This document shows positions 45,075 to 53,936 of a DNA stretch of 64,000 nucleotides, piece after piece. The DNA comes from Flavobacteriaceae bacterium CRH (GTDB lineage: Bacteria; Bacteroidota; Bacteroidia; Flavobacteriales; Flavobacteriaceae). The DNA lies in contig LMAJ01000008.1 of NCBI GenBank assembly GCA_001507425.1, positions 173,633 to 237,632 on the forward strand, read 5' to 3'. The stretch's first letter is position 1, and each line of letters begins with the position of its first letter. Made by a program: the position numbers and the translations under genes. The notes beneath the pieces were generated by a model. It was not told the origin of the DNA. It searched no databases and worked only from the letters and a program-made list of their open reading frames with translations.

Positions 45075-47678
45075 TTAAGGGATGCCGTTTGTAAGTGTCT
45101 CCTTTTTTTCTTTCAGATAATAATCAAACCAGTTTTTAGTTTTTATTGTCAGGTCTTTTTGGAGTTCAGGGGTGGTAATGGTGTGAGCCTCATTTTCATA
45201 AAGAATCAGTACATTCCTTTTTCCAAGCCTTCGAAGTGCCATATGAAATTCGGCAGACTGTGTCCAGAAAATATTCTTGTCTTTTTTCCCAGCCCAGCTT
45301 AGAAGGGGTGTTGTACAATTTGCTGCATTTGGCAGTGGCGCATCCATCTCGTAGGCTTTCCAATTTTCAAAGGGCGAGAAAGTCATTCTTCCTTGCTGCG
45401 ATTCGAACCGCCATGCATTAGAACGTGGTATGCTGGATGAATGCACAAAATAACCGCTTATAGTATTCATGCGTCCCGAACCGCAGACAGCTGCAGCAAA
45501 AGCATCGGTCTGGGTAATTACAAATGCCGTCTCATAACCTCCAAAAGAATGGCCTATAATTCCGATATGATTTTCCTCAACAATTCCCATCCGCTTTACA
45601 GTATCAACTGCATTAAGTACACAATTAAGAGCAGACTTTCCAGGCTCGCCCATTTGATAATATATGTCCGGCAACAGCACCAAATAGCCATCAAGAAAAT
45701 AGGCTGACGGTGTGAAACCCATTGGTCCATATTGTGTTGGTATATGGTAATTGTTAATTTCCTGCGATTGTTTTTCATATATTAGGACGACCATTGGATA
45801 TTTTTTCCCCTTTATATACCCTGCTGGTTTGTATAGAATACCCTGAAGATTTTTGCCGTTTTTATCGTTGTAAGCGATCATCTCAGCCGTTCCCCATTTG
45901 AATTTAGATGCGTGGGGATTGGATTGGAAGAGCACCCTGGTTTTCTGCTTCCCTGAAATGGTCATCAGTTTTGGGGCATTGCAAGCGGACTGCTGCATGT
46001 AAATGTACTGCTCAGTGTTTTTTGCTTTTTGAAGCCTGCTGTTTGCGCTGTTTTCAAACACCATTTTAATTAAAGAACCGTCAGCGTTCCATTTATAATA
46101 CCCGCTTGATCCATCTTCGCCGGTTGCCTGCAGAACCAGCCCGTAAGACAAATCAAATTTCCTTATCATAAATTCGTCCAAGCTAGGCTTATTGATAACA
46201 GGGTAAAGATTCAGACAAATCCTGTAGGAAATCTTATGTTTTCTGCCATCTGTAATTCTTCTGGCTTGTTTGGATCTGCCGTCAATCATCCAGATATCAT
46301 ACTGATCATAAGCTATAAAATATTTATCATCAGAGGACCAGCCCGGACTGCCATACGGCGCAGGTGGACCCGCATCATTTTGAATACTATCAATCATAGA
46401 GACTGGGAGATTTTCTGTTAGATTAAGATGCTGCATTTTAGCAATATCGAAAGCCTGCCAATTGCCATTGCGGAAATAATGTATAAAATTTCCACTGGAA
46501 GAGCCACCTATCATTCCAACTGCTGTTGACTGCTTCTCTAAAATCAGATGTTCTGTACCTGTTTGGGTATCTTTCACATACATGTCAGCCGGAGCGTAGT
46601 ACTCGTATTGCGGTTCATATTTGAGCAGATTGTAACACAACGCATGTTTTCTATCAGCGGTAAGGATTGTTTGTGGATTCTCGATTGTTCCGATCTTCAA
46701 AATTTTACCATTAAAAGGTGTCCACACAGCCGTTTTTGGCAATCGATTTGGATCTCCAAACATTTTGTTCTGGGTATATTCCAGTACTGTAGCAGAATCC
46801 CATATTTCATAAGCTCCAGTTTTTTGCTCCTGTTCAGCACCGATGTAATTGAAAAATACACCTTTCCCACCTTCTGAAAACCTCACCGCGGAACTTCCTC
46901 CGTATGGGGTTATATTTTCCATCGACAATATCTCAGTTGTCCTGTTGTCAAGAACAGCATTAGTCCCCAATGCCACATCATGATAAAATATACTGTAATT
47001 TTTAGCAGTTTGCTGCGGGTTTTTAATCTCCTGAAGAAAAGCAAGAAATTCACCGCTCTTGCTCCAGAATAGTTTTTTAAATCCTGCCTCCTCATCCTGT
47101 GCAATGGTATTTTCTATAAATCCAATTTTCGGTTTTAAAAGTCGCACTTCATAACCAGTACTTATAGCAAAAATACCAGAACTATTGATACTGAACTCTA
47201 TGACATCATTGAAATTATATTTTTTACAGGTGGATAATGCAATTATCGTCAAGTAATCAGATGAACCATTCTTATTTAATACAGCCAGGAAATTTTCTTC
47301 ACTATTGAATTCGTGACGAATCGCATCCTTGAAATACTGTTTATTACCAGTGATAAGGTCATTCAAAACTAATCCTTTTTCCGGATCTGAAAATGTGAGC
47401 CACCTGCCATCACTGCTAAAACGCGCATCAGAACATTTAGGAAATGACAGTCGCTTGGCAGATTTTATATCCTGTACAAACAAGGTATCTACGCCGTAAT
47501 CATAATGCAGATTATAAGAAATCAATCTGCCATCTGGGGATAATGTCTCTGCTTCTATGGAGCTCCATTTTGCATAGTCAGCAGCAGTTACCTGCTGTTT
47601 TTGCTTTTGTCCATACAGGGACAACGCTGTAAAAAGCAGCGTTATCCAATATCCGGCTTTGTTGAAAAACGTTCTCAT
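45075..47678 (-). CDS. Secreted S9-family (prolyl oligopeptidase-like) peptidase
   Basis: 867 aa with a signal peptide (WITLLFTALSLYGQ). An N-terminal beta-propeller-like region (about 35-590, with SPDGRLISYN and SSDGRWLTFSD blades) and a C-terminal alpha/beta-hydrolase domain: nucleophile S711 in GHSFGGYETAF, with a late NEAHTITTPE supplying the His. S9 enzymes cleave peptides, often after proline. It is 1 bp downstream of the susD gene, so it belongs to the same operon as SusC/SusD and may process the imported or displayed peptide. Confidence 0.88.
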   Translation of the reverse strand: MRTFFNKAGYWITLLFTALSLYGQKQKQQVTAADYAKWSSIEAETLSPDGRLISYNLHYDYGVDTLFVQDIKSAKRLSFPKCSDARFSSDGRWLTFSDPEKGLVLNDLITGNKQYFKDAIRHEFNSEENFLAVLNKNGSSDYLTIIALSTCKKYNFNDVIEFSINSSGIFAISTGYEVRLLKPKIGFIENTIAQDEEAGFKKLFWSKSGEFLAFLQEIKNPQQTAKNYSIFYHDVALGTNAVLDNRTTEILSMENITPYGGSSAVRFSEGGKGVFFNYIGAEQEQKTGAYEIWDSATVLEYTQNKMFGDPNRLPKTAVWTPFNGKILKIGTIENPQTILTADRKHALCYNLLKYEPQYEYYAPADMYVKDTQTGTEHLILEKQSTAVGMIGGSSSGNFIHYFRNGNWQAFDIAKMQHLNLTENLPVSMIDSIQNDAGPPAPYGSPGWSSDDKYFIAYDQYDIWMIDGRSKQARRITDGRKHKISYRICLNLYPVINKPSLDEFMIRKFDLSYGLVLQATGEDGSSGYYKWNADGSLIKMVFENSANSRLQKAKNTEQYIYMQQSACNAPKLMTISGKQKTRVLFQSNPHASKFKWGTAEMIAYNDKNGKNLQGILYKPAGYIKGKKYPMVVLIYEKQSQEINNYHIPTQYGPMGFTPSAYFLDGYLVLLPDIYYQMGEPGKSALNCVLNAVDTVKRMGIVEENHIGIIGHSFGGYETAFVITQTDAFAAAVCGSGRMNTISGYFVHSSSIPRSNAWRFESQQGRMTFSPFENWKAYEMDAPLPNAANCTTPLLSWAGKKDKNIFWTQSAEFHMALRRLGKRNVLILYENEAHTITTPELQKDLTIKTKNWFDYYLKEKKETLTNGIP

Positions 47679-47679
47679 T

Positions 47680-49059
47680 TTAATAACCAGGATTTTGTGG
47701 GAGCAAATTCTTGTTTAACAGCAATTCTGATTGCGGAAGAGGGAGTATTATTTGTGTGTCTTCCCATCCCGGTTTTATTGGACTTAGTACAGCTGCCGCA
47801 TTTCCTGTACGTTTCAAATCAAACCAGCGGTGTCCCTGTTCTGTAAAAAATTCAAAACGCCGTTCTTTTTCAATTGCTTCCAATAATTCCATTTCTGTAT
47901 CTGCGGATGTATCTGCCAGACCCGCGCGACGGCGAATTTTGTTCAAGTCCTCCTGAGCAATAGATATATTTGACAGATGGGCATTGGCTTCTGAACGAAT
48001 CAGGTATTGTTCAGCTAATCGAAACAAAATAGTGTATTCCTGTGAAGAAGCGGTGCCTAAAGGCTGTTTGTATTTGTATGATGAATACCAAGAACCACTA
48101 GCATTTGAAACGGTGCGCACCCACTGAATACGACGCAGATCACCAGATTCAAAACTGGCTGTAAATAAAGCAGACAGTGACGGTTTGGAAGGCGGTCCGC
48201 TTGAAAAGATAAATGTGCGTGCATCTTTAGTATTAAGCCCGGCTGTTCCCGGATGAAGTGCCCAGATTGTCGCAGTGGACTGGCGCAGAAATTCCTTTGA
48301 AATATCATCAAGCCATATGTACTTTGGATCATTAATTACAGCTGTCGCCTTGGCCGCCGCATTGACCCAGTCTTCACGATAAAGGTATATTCTTGCTAGA
48401 AAAGCTGAGGCAGCTGCTTTGTTTACTCTGACTCTTTCTTGGGAAGGATATTCAACAGTTAATAATTTTTCAGCTTCAGTTACGTCATCTATAATATTGA
48501 GCCATACTTGTTCTTGGGGTGTTTTTAATACTGCTTTATTGGCATTGTAATCAGTAGTTTTAATGTATGGAACATCACCAAAGAGGTTTACCAGATAAAA
48601 ATGAAGATATCCACGGATAAACAGTGCTTCACCCGATAATCTCGCCTTGTCATTCTCTGTTAATGACTTTGAATTCTGCAGTCCTTCCAGCATCAGATTC
48701 ACGGCATAGATTTCACTGTAAGTGCTGTTCCATAATCCTGTTATTAAACTGTTTGATGGTGTAATTGTATGGTTATTGAACTGCATAATTTCGATACTTG
48801 AGCCTGTGTACTGCATTTCATCAGAGTAGTTTGATAAAAGACTCGACAGCCCGCTCAGCGTGCCTGCAACCATACTGTCTTCTCGAAGACGCGCATAAAT
48901 GTCGGCCATAGCGGCATCAGCGGTTTTAACGTTTTCAAATACAGCAGGAGTTGTAAGCTGTGATTGAGGCGTATCTACTTCGGTAAAGCCTTCGCAGGCT
49001 GTAAGACTGATAAATACAGCTCCAATGATTATTCTTATAGTATTAAATCTTGTTTTCAT
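47680..49059 (-). CDS. SusD/RagB-family outer-membrane lipoprotein
   Basis: 459 aa. Lipoprotein signal with FISLTAC (Cys at about residue 22). SusD-like helical core, AEAYFLRAYAH-type LFIRGYLHFYLVNLFGDVPY (around 150), and a late RLAEQYLIRSEANAHL plus IEKERRFEFFTEQGHRWFDLKR, all hallmarks of the family. It forms the lid of the SusC channel and binds the ligand at the cell surface. 15 bp after susC. Confidence 0.93.
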   Translation of the reverse strand: MKTRFNTIRIIIGAVFISLTACEGFTEVDTPQSQLTTPAVFENVKTADAAMADIYARLREDSMVAGTLSGLSSLLSNYSDEMQYTGSSIEIMQFNNHTITPSNSLITGLWNSTYSEIYAVNLMLEGLQNSKSLTENDKARLSGEALFIRGYLHFYLVNLFGDVPYIKTTDYNANKAVLKTPQEQVWLNIIDDVTEAEKLLTVEYPSQERVRVNKAAASAFLARIYLYREDWVNAAAKATAVINDPKYIWLDDISKEFLRQSTATIWALHPGTAGLNTKDARTFIFSSGPPSKPSLSALFTASFESGDLRRIQWVRTVSNASGSWYSSYKYKQPLGTASSQEYTILFRLAEQYLIRSEANAHLSNISIAQEDLNKIRRRAGLADTSADTEMELLEAIEKERRFEFFTEQGHRWFDLKRTGNAAAVLSPIKPGWEDTQIILPLPQSELLLNKNLLPQNPGY

Positions 49060-49074
49060 GTGATGATGATTAAA

Positions 49075-52000
49075 TTAAAAGCCAAGCTGAATACCCATTG
49101 TAAACTGTCGCAATGGTGGAAGTGCAGAAGCCGACTGGTTTTCAGGATCAGCTCCACGAAAATCAGTGATAGTTAATAAGTTTTGCCCCTGCAGGTATAC
49201 CTTTCCTGTAAAGGTCTTTGACCATGCTGATGGTATTGCATACATAAGTGACAGATTCTTGAGTCTTACAAAAGATGCATCACTATATGCTGCATTGCTG
49301 TCAATCAGATTGTAATGGGCTTCTAGTAATGTGCCATTCTGGCCAGTAGTGTACTGTTGCGATATTGCATTGATTCCATCTTGGGGGAAGTGATTTCCCA
49401 TTTCAACAGGCTGATTTACAAATGAGCCGGGTAAGGCTGACGTGTACAGGTAATTCCTTCCGGTCTGCTTTACAAACTGGAATAAAAAATCGAGTGACCA
49501 ATTTTTATATGTCAGCTGATTATTTAAGCCCCCATAGTATTTTGGAGAAGTATCGACGATTGTCTGACGATCGTCTTGATAGGTTATCTGCCCGTCGCCG
49601 TTGAAATCCTCAAAAGTATAGGCACCAGTTTGAGGATCAATACCTATATAATTGAAAACTTTCTTGATAAAAAGTGATTCACCAACTACGAGCTGGTTAG
49701 CATAAGTAGAACTTTCAATCCCAGGAAAAGAAACAAGTTTGTTTTTTGGCACTGTAAGGTTTACTGTACTTGTCCAAGAGAAATTCCTGCCTTTCAAATT
49801 GGTGGTGCGAAGTTCCAGTTCCACCCCGATATTTTCTACAGTCGCATCAAAATTAGATTGGATAAAAGAAAAACCTGTCGTCCCGGGAAGCGGCACCCCG
49901 ACCAATTGATTGGATGAGCGATTTCGGAACCAAGCAGCAGAAAGGAAGATATTATCCTTTAAGAATCCGAGTTCCAATGCGAGTTCGAATTTTTTATTTG
50001 TTTCCCAGCCAAAATCAGGATTATAAAGACGCGAAGGTAAAAGACCTACAGTCCCATCATACAAATAAGGAGAAACCTGATAGGTATCTAGATACTGGTA
50101 ATCTCCAATCTGGTCATTGCCGGTAATGCCATAACTCCCGCGCAGCTTGCCAAAGCTAAGTATGGAATTGTGCTGTTTGAATATATTTTCATTAGAGAAC
50201 AGCCAAGCTGCTCCAAGAGCGCCAAAATTGGCGAAACGATTATCGGGTCCAAAACGGCTTGAACCATCACGACGCCCCGTAAGGTTCACGATGTATTTTT
50301 TGTACCAGTTGATGTTGATTCTCCCAAATAATGCATTGTAATTATATTGGGTGACTTCATGATTCAGCACAGTCACCGTATTAGCAGCCGCCAAACTATT
50401 AATCAGGGCATCACTTGCAAATCCAAAGGCAGATTGTGCCAGTTTCATCGTTTTTTGGCTCTGGAATGTTGTACCTACCAAGAAATTTAGGTCTATGTCT
50501 CCCAATTCTTTTTGATAGCTTAACTGTGGTTCGAAAATATATGATCTCCCAGTACCTGTAGACACAAATAGAGTTGATTCATGTTCACTCGTATCATAGG
50601 GGCTGTAAATACTTAGCGGGCTGGTTACGTTTTGGGACAGCCTGGTATCGTTATATCCTATGCTGGCCTTAGCCTGAAGACCCTGAAGCAGATTATAAGA
50701 CAATACTACATTTGCAATGAGGTTTTGGTTTGTGGTAAGATATGTTCCATTGAGAAATGACAATGGATTGATAAATGTGCCGTTTTCCCAATTCAGACTG
50801 CCATCACTGTTATAAAGATCCGGTGCGTTTGGAGCCAGAGTATAAGCACGCGAGGTTAAATCCCTGCCCGGCAGGGCATTTTTATCGCCGGAATAAGCGG
50901 CCGAAAAATTAAGCCTGAAGCGCTTATCATCGGACTGGTGTGAAATGTTGCTGTTTATTGAGCCCTTTCCATAGTGAAAATCTCCTGGAAATACTGTTGT
51001 TTCTTTATGATAAGTTCCGCTTAACAGGAATTGTGTGTTTTTATTACCGCCTGAAATGGATGTTTGAATACTTTGAATATAAGCCGTGCCTCCGATTAAT
51101 TCCTTCTGCCAGTCGGTATTGCGATTTTGATCCCAAGTGCCGTTAATATCGTAAGCCCCTTCAGGATATTCAGTAATACCATCATTAGCAAAAGCTTCTG
51201 CGCGCATCGACAGATACTGGTTGGTCTGCATTAAATCCATTTTTCTTGCCACTTTGCCGACAGTCGTAAATGCATTTAAATTAAAACGAGTTTCTCCCGA
51301 TCTTCCTTTTTTTGTTGTGATCAATACCACACCATTTGCCCCACGAGAACCGTAAATTGCTGTTGCATCTGCATCTTTCAGTACCTCGATGCTTTCTATG
51401 TCGGATACATTTAAATTATTCAGCGGATTTGTAACACCGGAAATAGCGGATGCAGAAACATTTGGATCTCCTAATGACTGAGATGAATATGGAACTCCGT
51501 TTACAATGTACAATGGATCATTGCCGTCTCCTCGAATACTGTTAAGACCGCGGATCTGAATATTAAAGCCCCCACCCGGCACTCCTGTATTTTGAATGAT
51601 GTTCACTCCAGCCATGCGTCCCTGCATTACCGCTAAAGGGTTGTTGACGGGTTGCTTGTCGAAATCACTAGCTTTAATTTTCGCAATGCTCCCAGTGCGT
51701 TCTCTTTCCTTAACTGAATAGTAGCCTGTATTGACACGAACTTCCTGAAGAGTGGTAGAATCATATTGGAGTGAAATGTCTACTTTTTTCCTTCCCACAA
51801 GAGGAACTAAAGCCGTTTTAAATCCGATGAATGAAACAACTAAGGTATCATAAGGAGCTGTATAAATAGAAAACTGTCCACTGTAATCCGATATCACAGT
51901 ATTATTTGATTTGTTTTTTACCGTTATTGTAACACCCGGCAATGGCGAACTTCCATCAGTTACAGTGCCCTGTATTTGATGTTGCTGTAATATTTTATAG

Positions 52001-52110
52001 TAATGCCGTTTTGGGCTTGCGGCAAAAGAGGATAGGAAAGACATACAAAGCCAGATAAAAATTAGGCAATAAAGAGCTTTCCCATCCTTGTAAAATGAAA
52101 AATTATTCAT
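49075..52110 (-). CDS. SusC/RagA-family TonB-linked outer-membrane transporter
   Basis: About 1011 aa from the ATG at 52110 (the frame extends to 52191 through sequence without signal character). Signal-anchor-like region, a carboxypeptidase-D-regulatory-like domain (QGTVTDGSSPLPGVTITVK), the TonB plug with LAVMQGRMAGVNIIQNTG, IQIRGLNSIRGDGNDPLYIVNG and VLKDADATAIYGSRGANGVVLITTK, then a 22-strand barrel. No FecR or anti-sigma gene is nearby. Given the S9 peptidase and no glycosidases in the locus, the ligand is more likely a peptide than a glycan; this is inferred. Confidence 0.93.
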   Translation of the reverse strand: MNNFSFYKDGKALYCLIFIWLCMSFLSSFAASPKRHYYKILQQHQIQGTVTDGSSPLPGVTITVKNKSNNTVISDYSGQFSIYTAPYDTLVVSFIGFKTALVPLVGRKKVDISLQYDSTTLQEVRVNTGYYSVKERERTGSIAKIKASDFDKQPVNNPLAVMQGRMAGVNIIQNTGVPGGGFNIQIRGLNSIRGDGNDPLYIVNGVPYSSQSLGDPNVSASAISGVTNPLNNLNVSDIESIEVLKDADATAIYGSRGANGVVLITTKKGRSGETRFNLNAFTTVGKVARKMDLMQTNQYLSMRAEAFANDGITEYPEGAYDINGTWDQNRNTDWQKELIGGTAYIQSIQTSISGGNKNTQFLLSGTYHKETTVFPGDFHYGKGSINSNISHQSDDKRFRLNFSAAYSGDKNALPGRDLTSRAYTLAPNAPDLYNSDGSLNWENGTFINPLSFLNGTYLTTNQNLIANVVLSYNLLQGLQAKASIGYNDTRLSQNVTSPLSIYSPYDTSEHESTLFVSTGTGRSYIFEPQLSYQKELGDIDLNFLVGTTFQSQKTMKLAQSAFGFASDALINSLAAANTVTVLNHEVTQYNYNALFGRININWYKKYIVNLTGRRDGSSRFGPDNRFANFGALGAAWLFSNENIFKQHNSILSFGKLRGSYGITGNDQIGDYQYLDTYQVSPYLYDGTVGLLPSRLYNPDFGWETNKKFELALELGFLKDNIFLSAAWFRNRSSNQLVGVPLPGTTGFSFIQSNFDATVENIGVELELRTTNLKGRNFSWTSTVNLTVPKNKLVSFPGIESSTYANQLVVGESLFIKKVFNYIGIDPQTGAYTFEDFNGDGQITYQDDRQTIVDTSPKYYGGLNNQLTYKNWSLDFLFQFVKQTGRNYLYTSALPGSFVNQPVEMGNHFPQDGINAISQQYTTGQNGTLLEAHYNLIDSNAAYSDASFVRLKNLSLMYAIPSAWSKTFTGKVYLQGQNLLTITDFRGADPENQSASALPPLRQFTMGIQLGF

Positions 52111-52543
52111 AATATTGGATTGGTTAGTTAAACATTGGTTTGATTGACTATGGTCCTCTATACTAGTTTGGTCGCTGTCATAGAGGGCCATTTTTTATTT
52201 TATTGCAGCTCTAAGTGAACTTTCAATTCAGACTAGAAGTTTTTTATTTCATTAGCATAAGCAGTTTTATTGTTTTAATGGTTTAAAATAAAAAGGGTAT
52301 GATTTTCTACCCTGTCAATGTTACAAGGTATAGAATCGATAGGGTAATAACCCGGCACTTCCTTTGACTAATTCAACAATGATAACAGTAATGGACCGGG
52401 TATTACAAATAATAAATTAATAGCTACATCATATTCAAACTATTTACAGGTTAAACAAAAGGCTACGTTTCTTTAATATCTGAAGAGACTGCTTTGAGAA
52501 GTTGAGGTATGACCAAAAAAAGAGGCGCGGAACTCAGCTTATT

Positions 52544-52658
52544 GTATAGGAGGTACTGGCGGTACCTTTACCACAAATAAGTGAGCCCACGCCCTTTATG
52601 GCGTGAGCATTTGCACTTATCATCTCGTGGTAATTTAAAAACGCCAGTTTTCCTATAC
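52544..52658. repeat. Large nested palindrome (candidate structured RNA or recombination site)
   Basis: Five nested stems in one hairpin: gtatagga 52544-52551 / 52651-52658; actggcg 52555-52561 / 52642-52648; taccac 52569-52574 / 52627-52632; ataagtg 52577-52583 / 52614-52620; cacgcc 52588-52593 / 52600-52605. All arms are exact complements. The element lies in the 600-bp gene-free space between susC and an XRE-like gene and is the only strong feature there. Orientation cannot be told from pairing alone. Confidence 0.65.
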
Positions 52659-52753
52659 GAGATTCAAAGCGAATGCTTCAAATTTTTTATTGAAGAATCG
52701 CAAATTTAACAAAAAAGTTACTATTTGACTAGTTACAAAATCAAATATATTAA

Positions 52754-52787
52754 AAATAATCGGTACGCCAAAACGTACCGATTATTT
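52754..52787 (+). terminator. Perfect 14-bp hairpin just before the XRE-like gene
   Basis: aaataatcggtacg (52754-52767) pairs with cgtaccgattattt (52774-52787), followed by a T-rich stretch. It ends 10 bp before the chosen ATG (52797). It may terminate an RNA that includes the nested palindrome upstream, or be an operator/attenuator for the gene. Confidence 0.6.
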
Positions 52788-52796
52788 ATTTTAGAT

Positions 52797-53135
52797 ATGT
52801 TTAATTGCATTGTGAAAAAAATTAATGAAGAAAATATAAAATTAAAGACTGCAATTAGCCTAAGAAGGTTATTAGAAAGCAATAAAAATTATCCTCATAA
52901 TGAGAATGATATCGATGCTATTGTAAAAAGTTATGGAAAAATTTCTGATGAAGGAGACATAAGGAAAGCTACAGTTTCAAACATTCTTAATGCTAAATCT
53001 GTGGCTAAATCAACAACTTTAATTTTAATTTTGGAAGCTATGGGTTTTTCTCTAACCGATTTTGCTAAAACATACTATTCAATAAACGAATCCGATATAT
53101 TTGCATTTCAGAAATTTCTGGAATTACGAAAATAA
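52797..53135 (+). CDS. XRE-like helix-turn-helix protein
   Basis: 112 aa from the ATG at 52797. A longer frame to 52725 would run through the 14-bp hairpin and is not favoured. Residues 20-85 look like a Cro/XRE-type HTH: TAISLRRLLESN, then EGDIRKATVSNILNAK and TTLILILEAMGFSLTDFAKTY. Likely DNA-binding regulator or antitoxin-like protein of the following cargo block. Very AT-rich, like the genes downstream. Confidence 0.65.
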   Translation: MFNCIVKKINEENIKLKTAISLRRLLESNKNYPHNENDIDAIVKSYGKISDEGDIRKATVSNILNAKSVAKSTTLILILEAMGFSLTDFAKTYYSINESDIFAFQKFLELRK

Positions 53136-53242
53136 TTTCGAGAATTATTTTTTACTTAGGAAAGAGCAAGCAGGACTTCTCCTGAATACAAAATAGAAAC
53201 CGAAGATTTTATAATGAATTATATTTCTATAAATAAATAATT

Positions 53243-53620
53243 TCATTTTTGTAAATAAGTCTGGCTTCTTTCTTTTAAGTGCCATTTTAATCGCATCCAA
53301 CTTTCTATTACAATTAGGAAATTTCTATTTGACAACTGTCTTTCCAGTTGAAAACCTAAAAATTCAGACTTAAAATCAAATTCAAAATTTTCATAAAAAT
53401 CATAATTTTCAACTATTATCTTTTTTGCCTCCTCAATTATTATAGGCATAATTTCATTTGTATATTTCAAAGAAACATCTTCTGTCATTTCTATGTTTGG
53501 AATAAATGTAAACCTTATTGGTTCACTATATTCCCCATTTTCATAGACCGAAATATCTTGTGAACTATCACAATAACCAATTACTAACTTACCTTTTTCA
53601 AAAATAATTTCCTTCTGCAT
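53243..53620 (-). CDS. Hypothetical protein
   Basis: 125 aa, cytoplasmic, acidic with a helical C-terminal half ending in basic residues. No family recognised. Stands alone between the XRE-like gene and the two-gene nuclease module. Its start is followed upstream by a palindrome at 53768-53807. Confidence 0.55.
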   Translation of the reverse strand: MQKEIIFEKGKLVIGYCDSSQDISVYENGEYSEPIRFTFIPNIEMTEDVSLKYTNEIMPIIIEEAKKIIVENYDFYENFEFDFKSEFLGFQLERQLSNRNFLIVIESWMRLKWHLKERSQTYLQK

Positions 53621-53767
53621 CCTTTTAAAATTTACAACACAAAGATAAAGAAAGTTATCAGCATTATTTTCAGATAGTTATTGACACAAATTCATTTAAA
53701 ACTTTGAACAAAAAATAATAAAAAGTAAGCAAAGTTATTGGACATCAGCAATGAAGTGCGCATAATG

Positions 53768-53807
53768 ACAAGTCTCGCTCATTAACTTGCCACCCTTCGG
53801 GACTTGT
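53768..53807. repeat. Interspersed hairpin with 'ccacccttcggga' core
   Basis: acaagtc (53768-53774) pairs with gacttgt (53801-53807); inside is a CCCttcGGG mini-hairpin. A related sequence (cataatgcc.tgctcg..acacccttcgggattt) lies at 42021-42065, and another ggcaag/cttgcc hairpin at 57612-57649. These sit at borders between cargo modules. Confidence 0.5.
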
Positions 53808-53936
53808 AGCACTTCTTTGCCTTACTGACCAACTTTATACAGCTTTCTTTTTTTCTCTTGAAATAATGATGGATAGTCAAAACATGATAATACCTTATTA
53901 ATTTATTATATTTAAACTATTAAAAAAATCGATATT

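Noticed and set aside
52544..52658. Retron msr-msd RNA
   Set aside because: Long nested palindrome is suggestive, but no reverse transcriptase gene is nearby.
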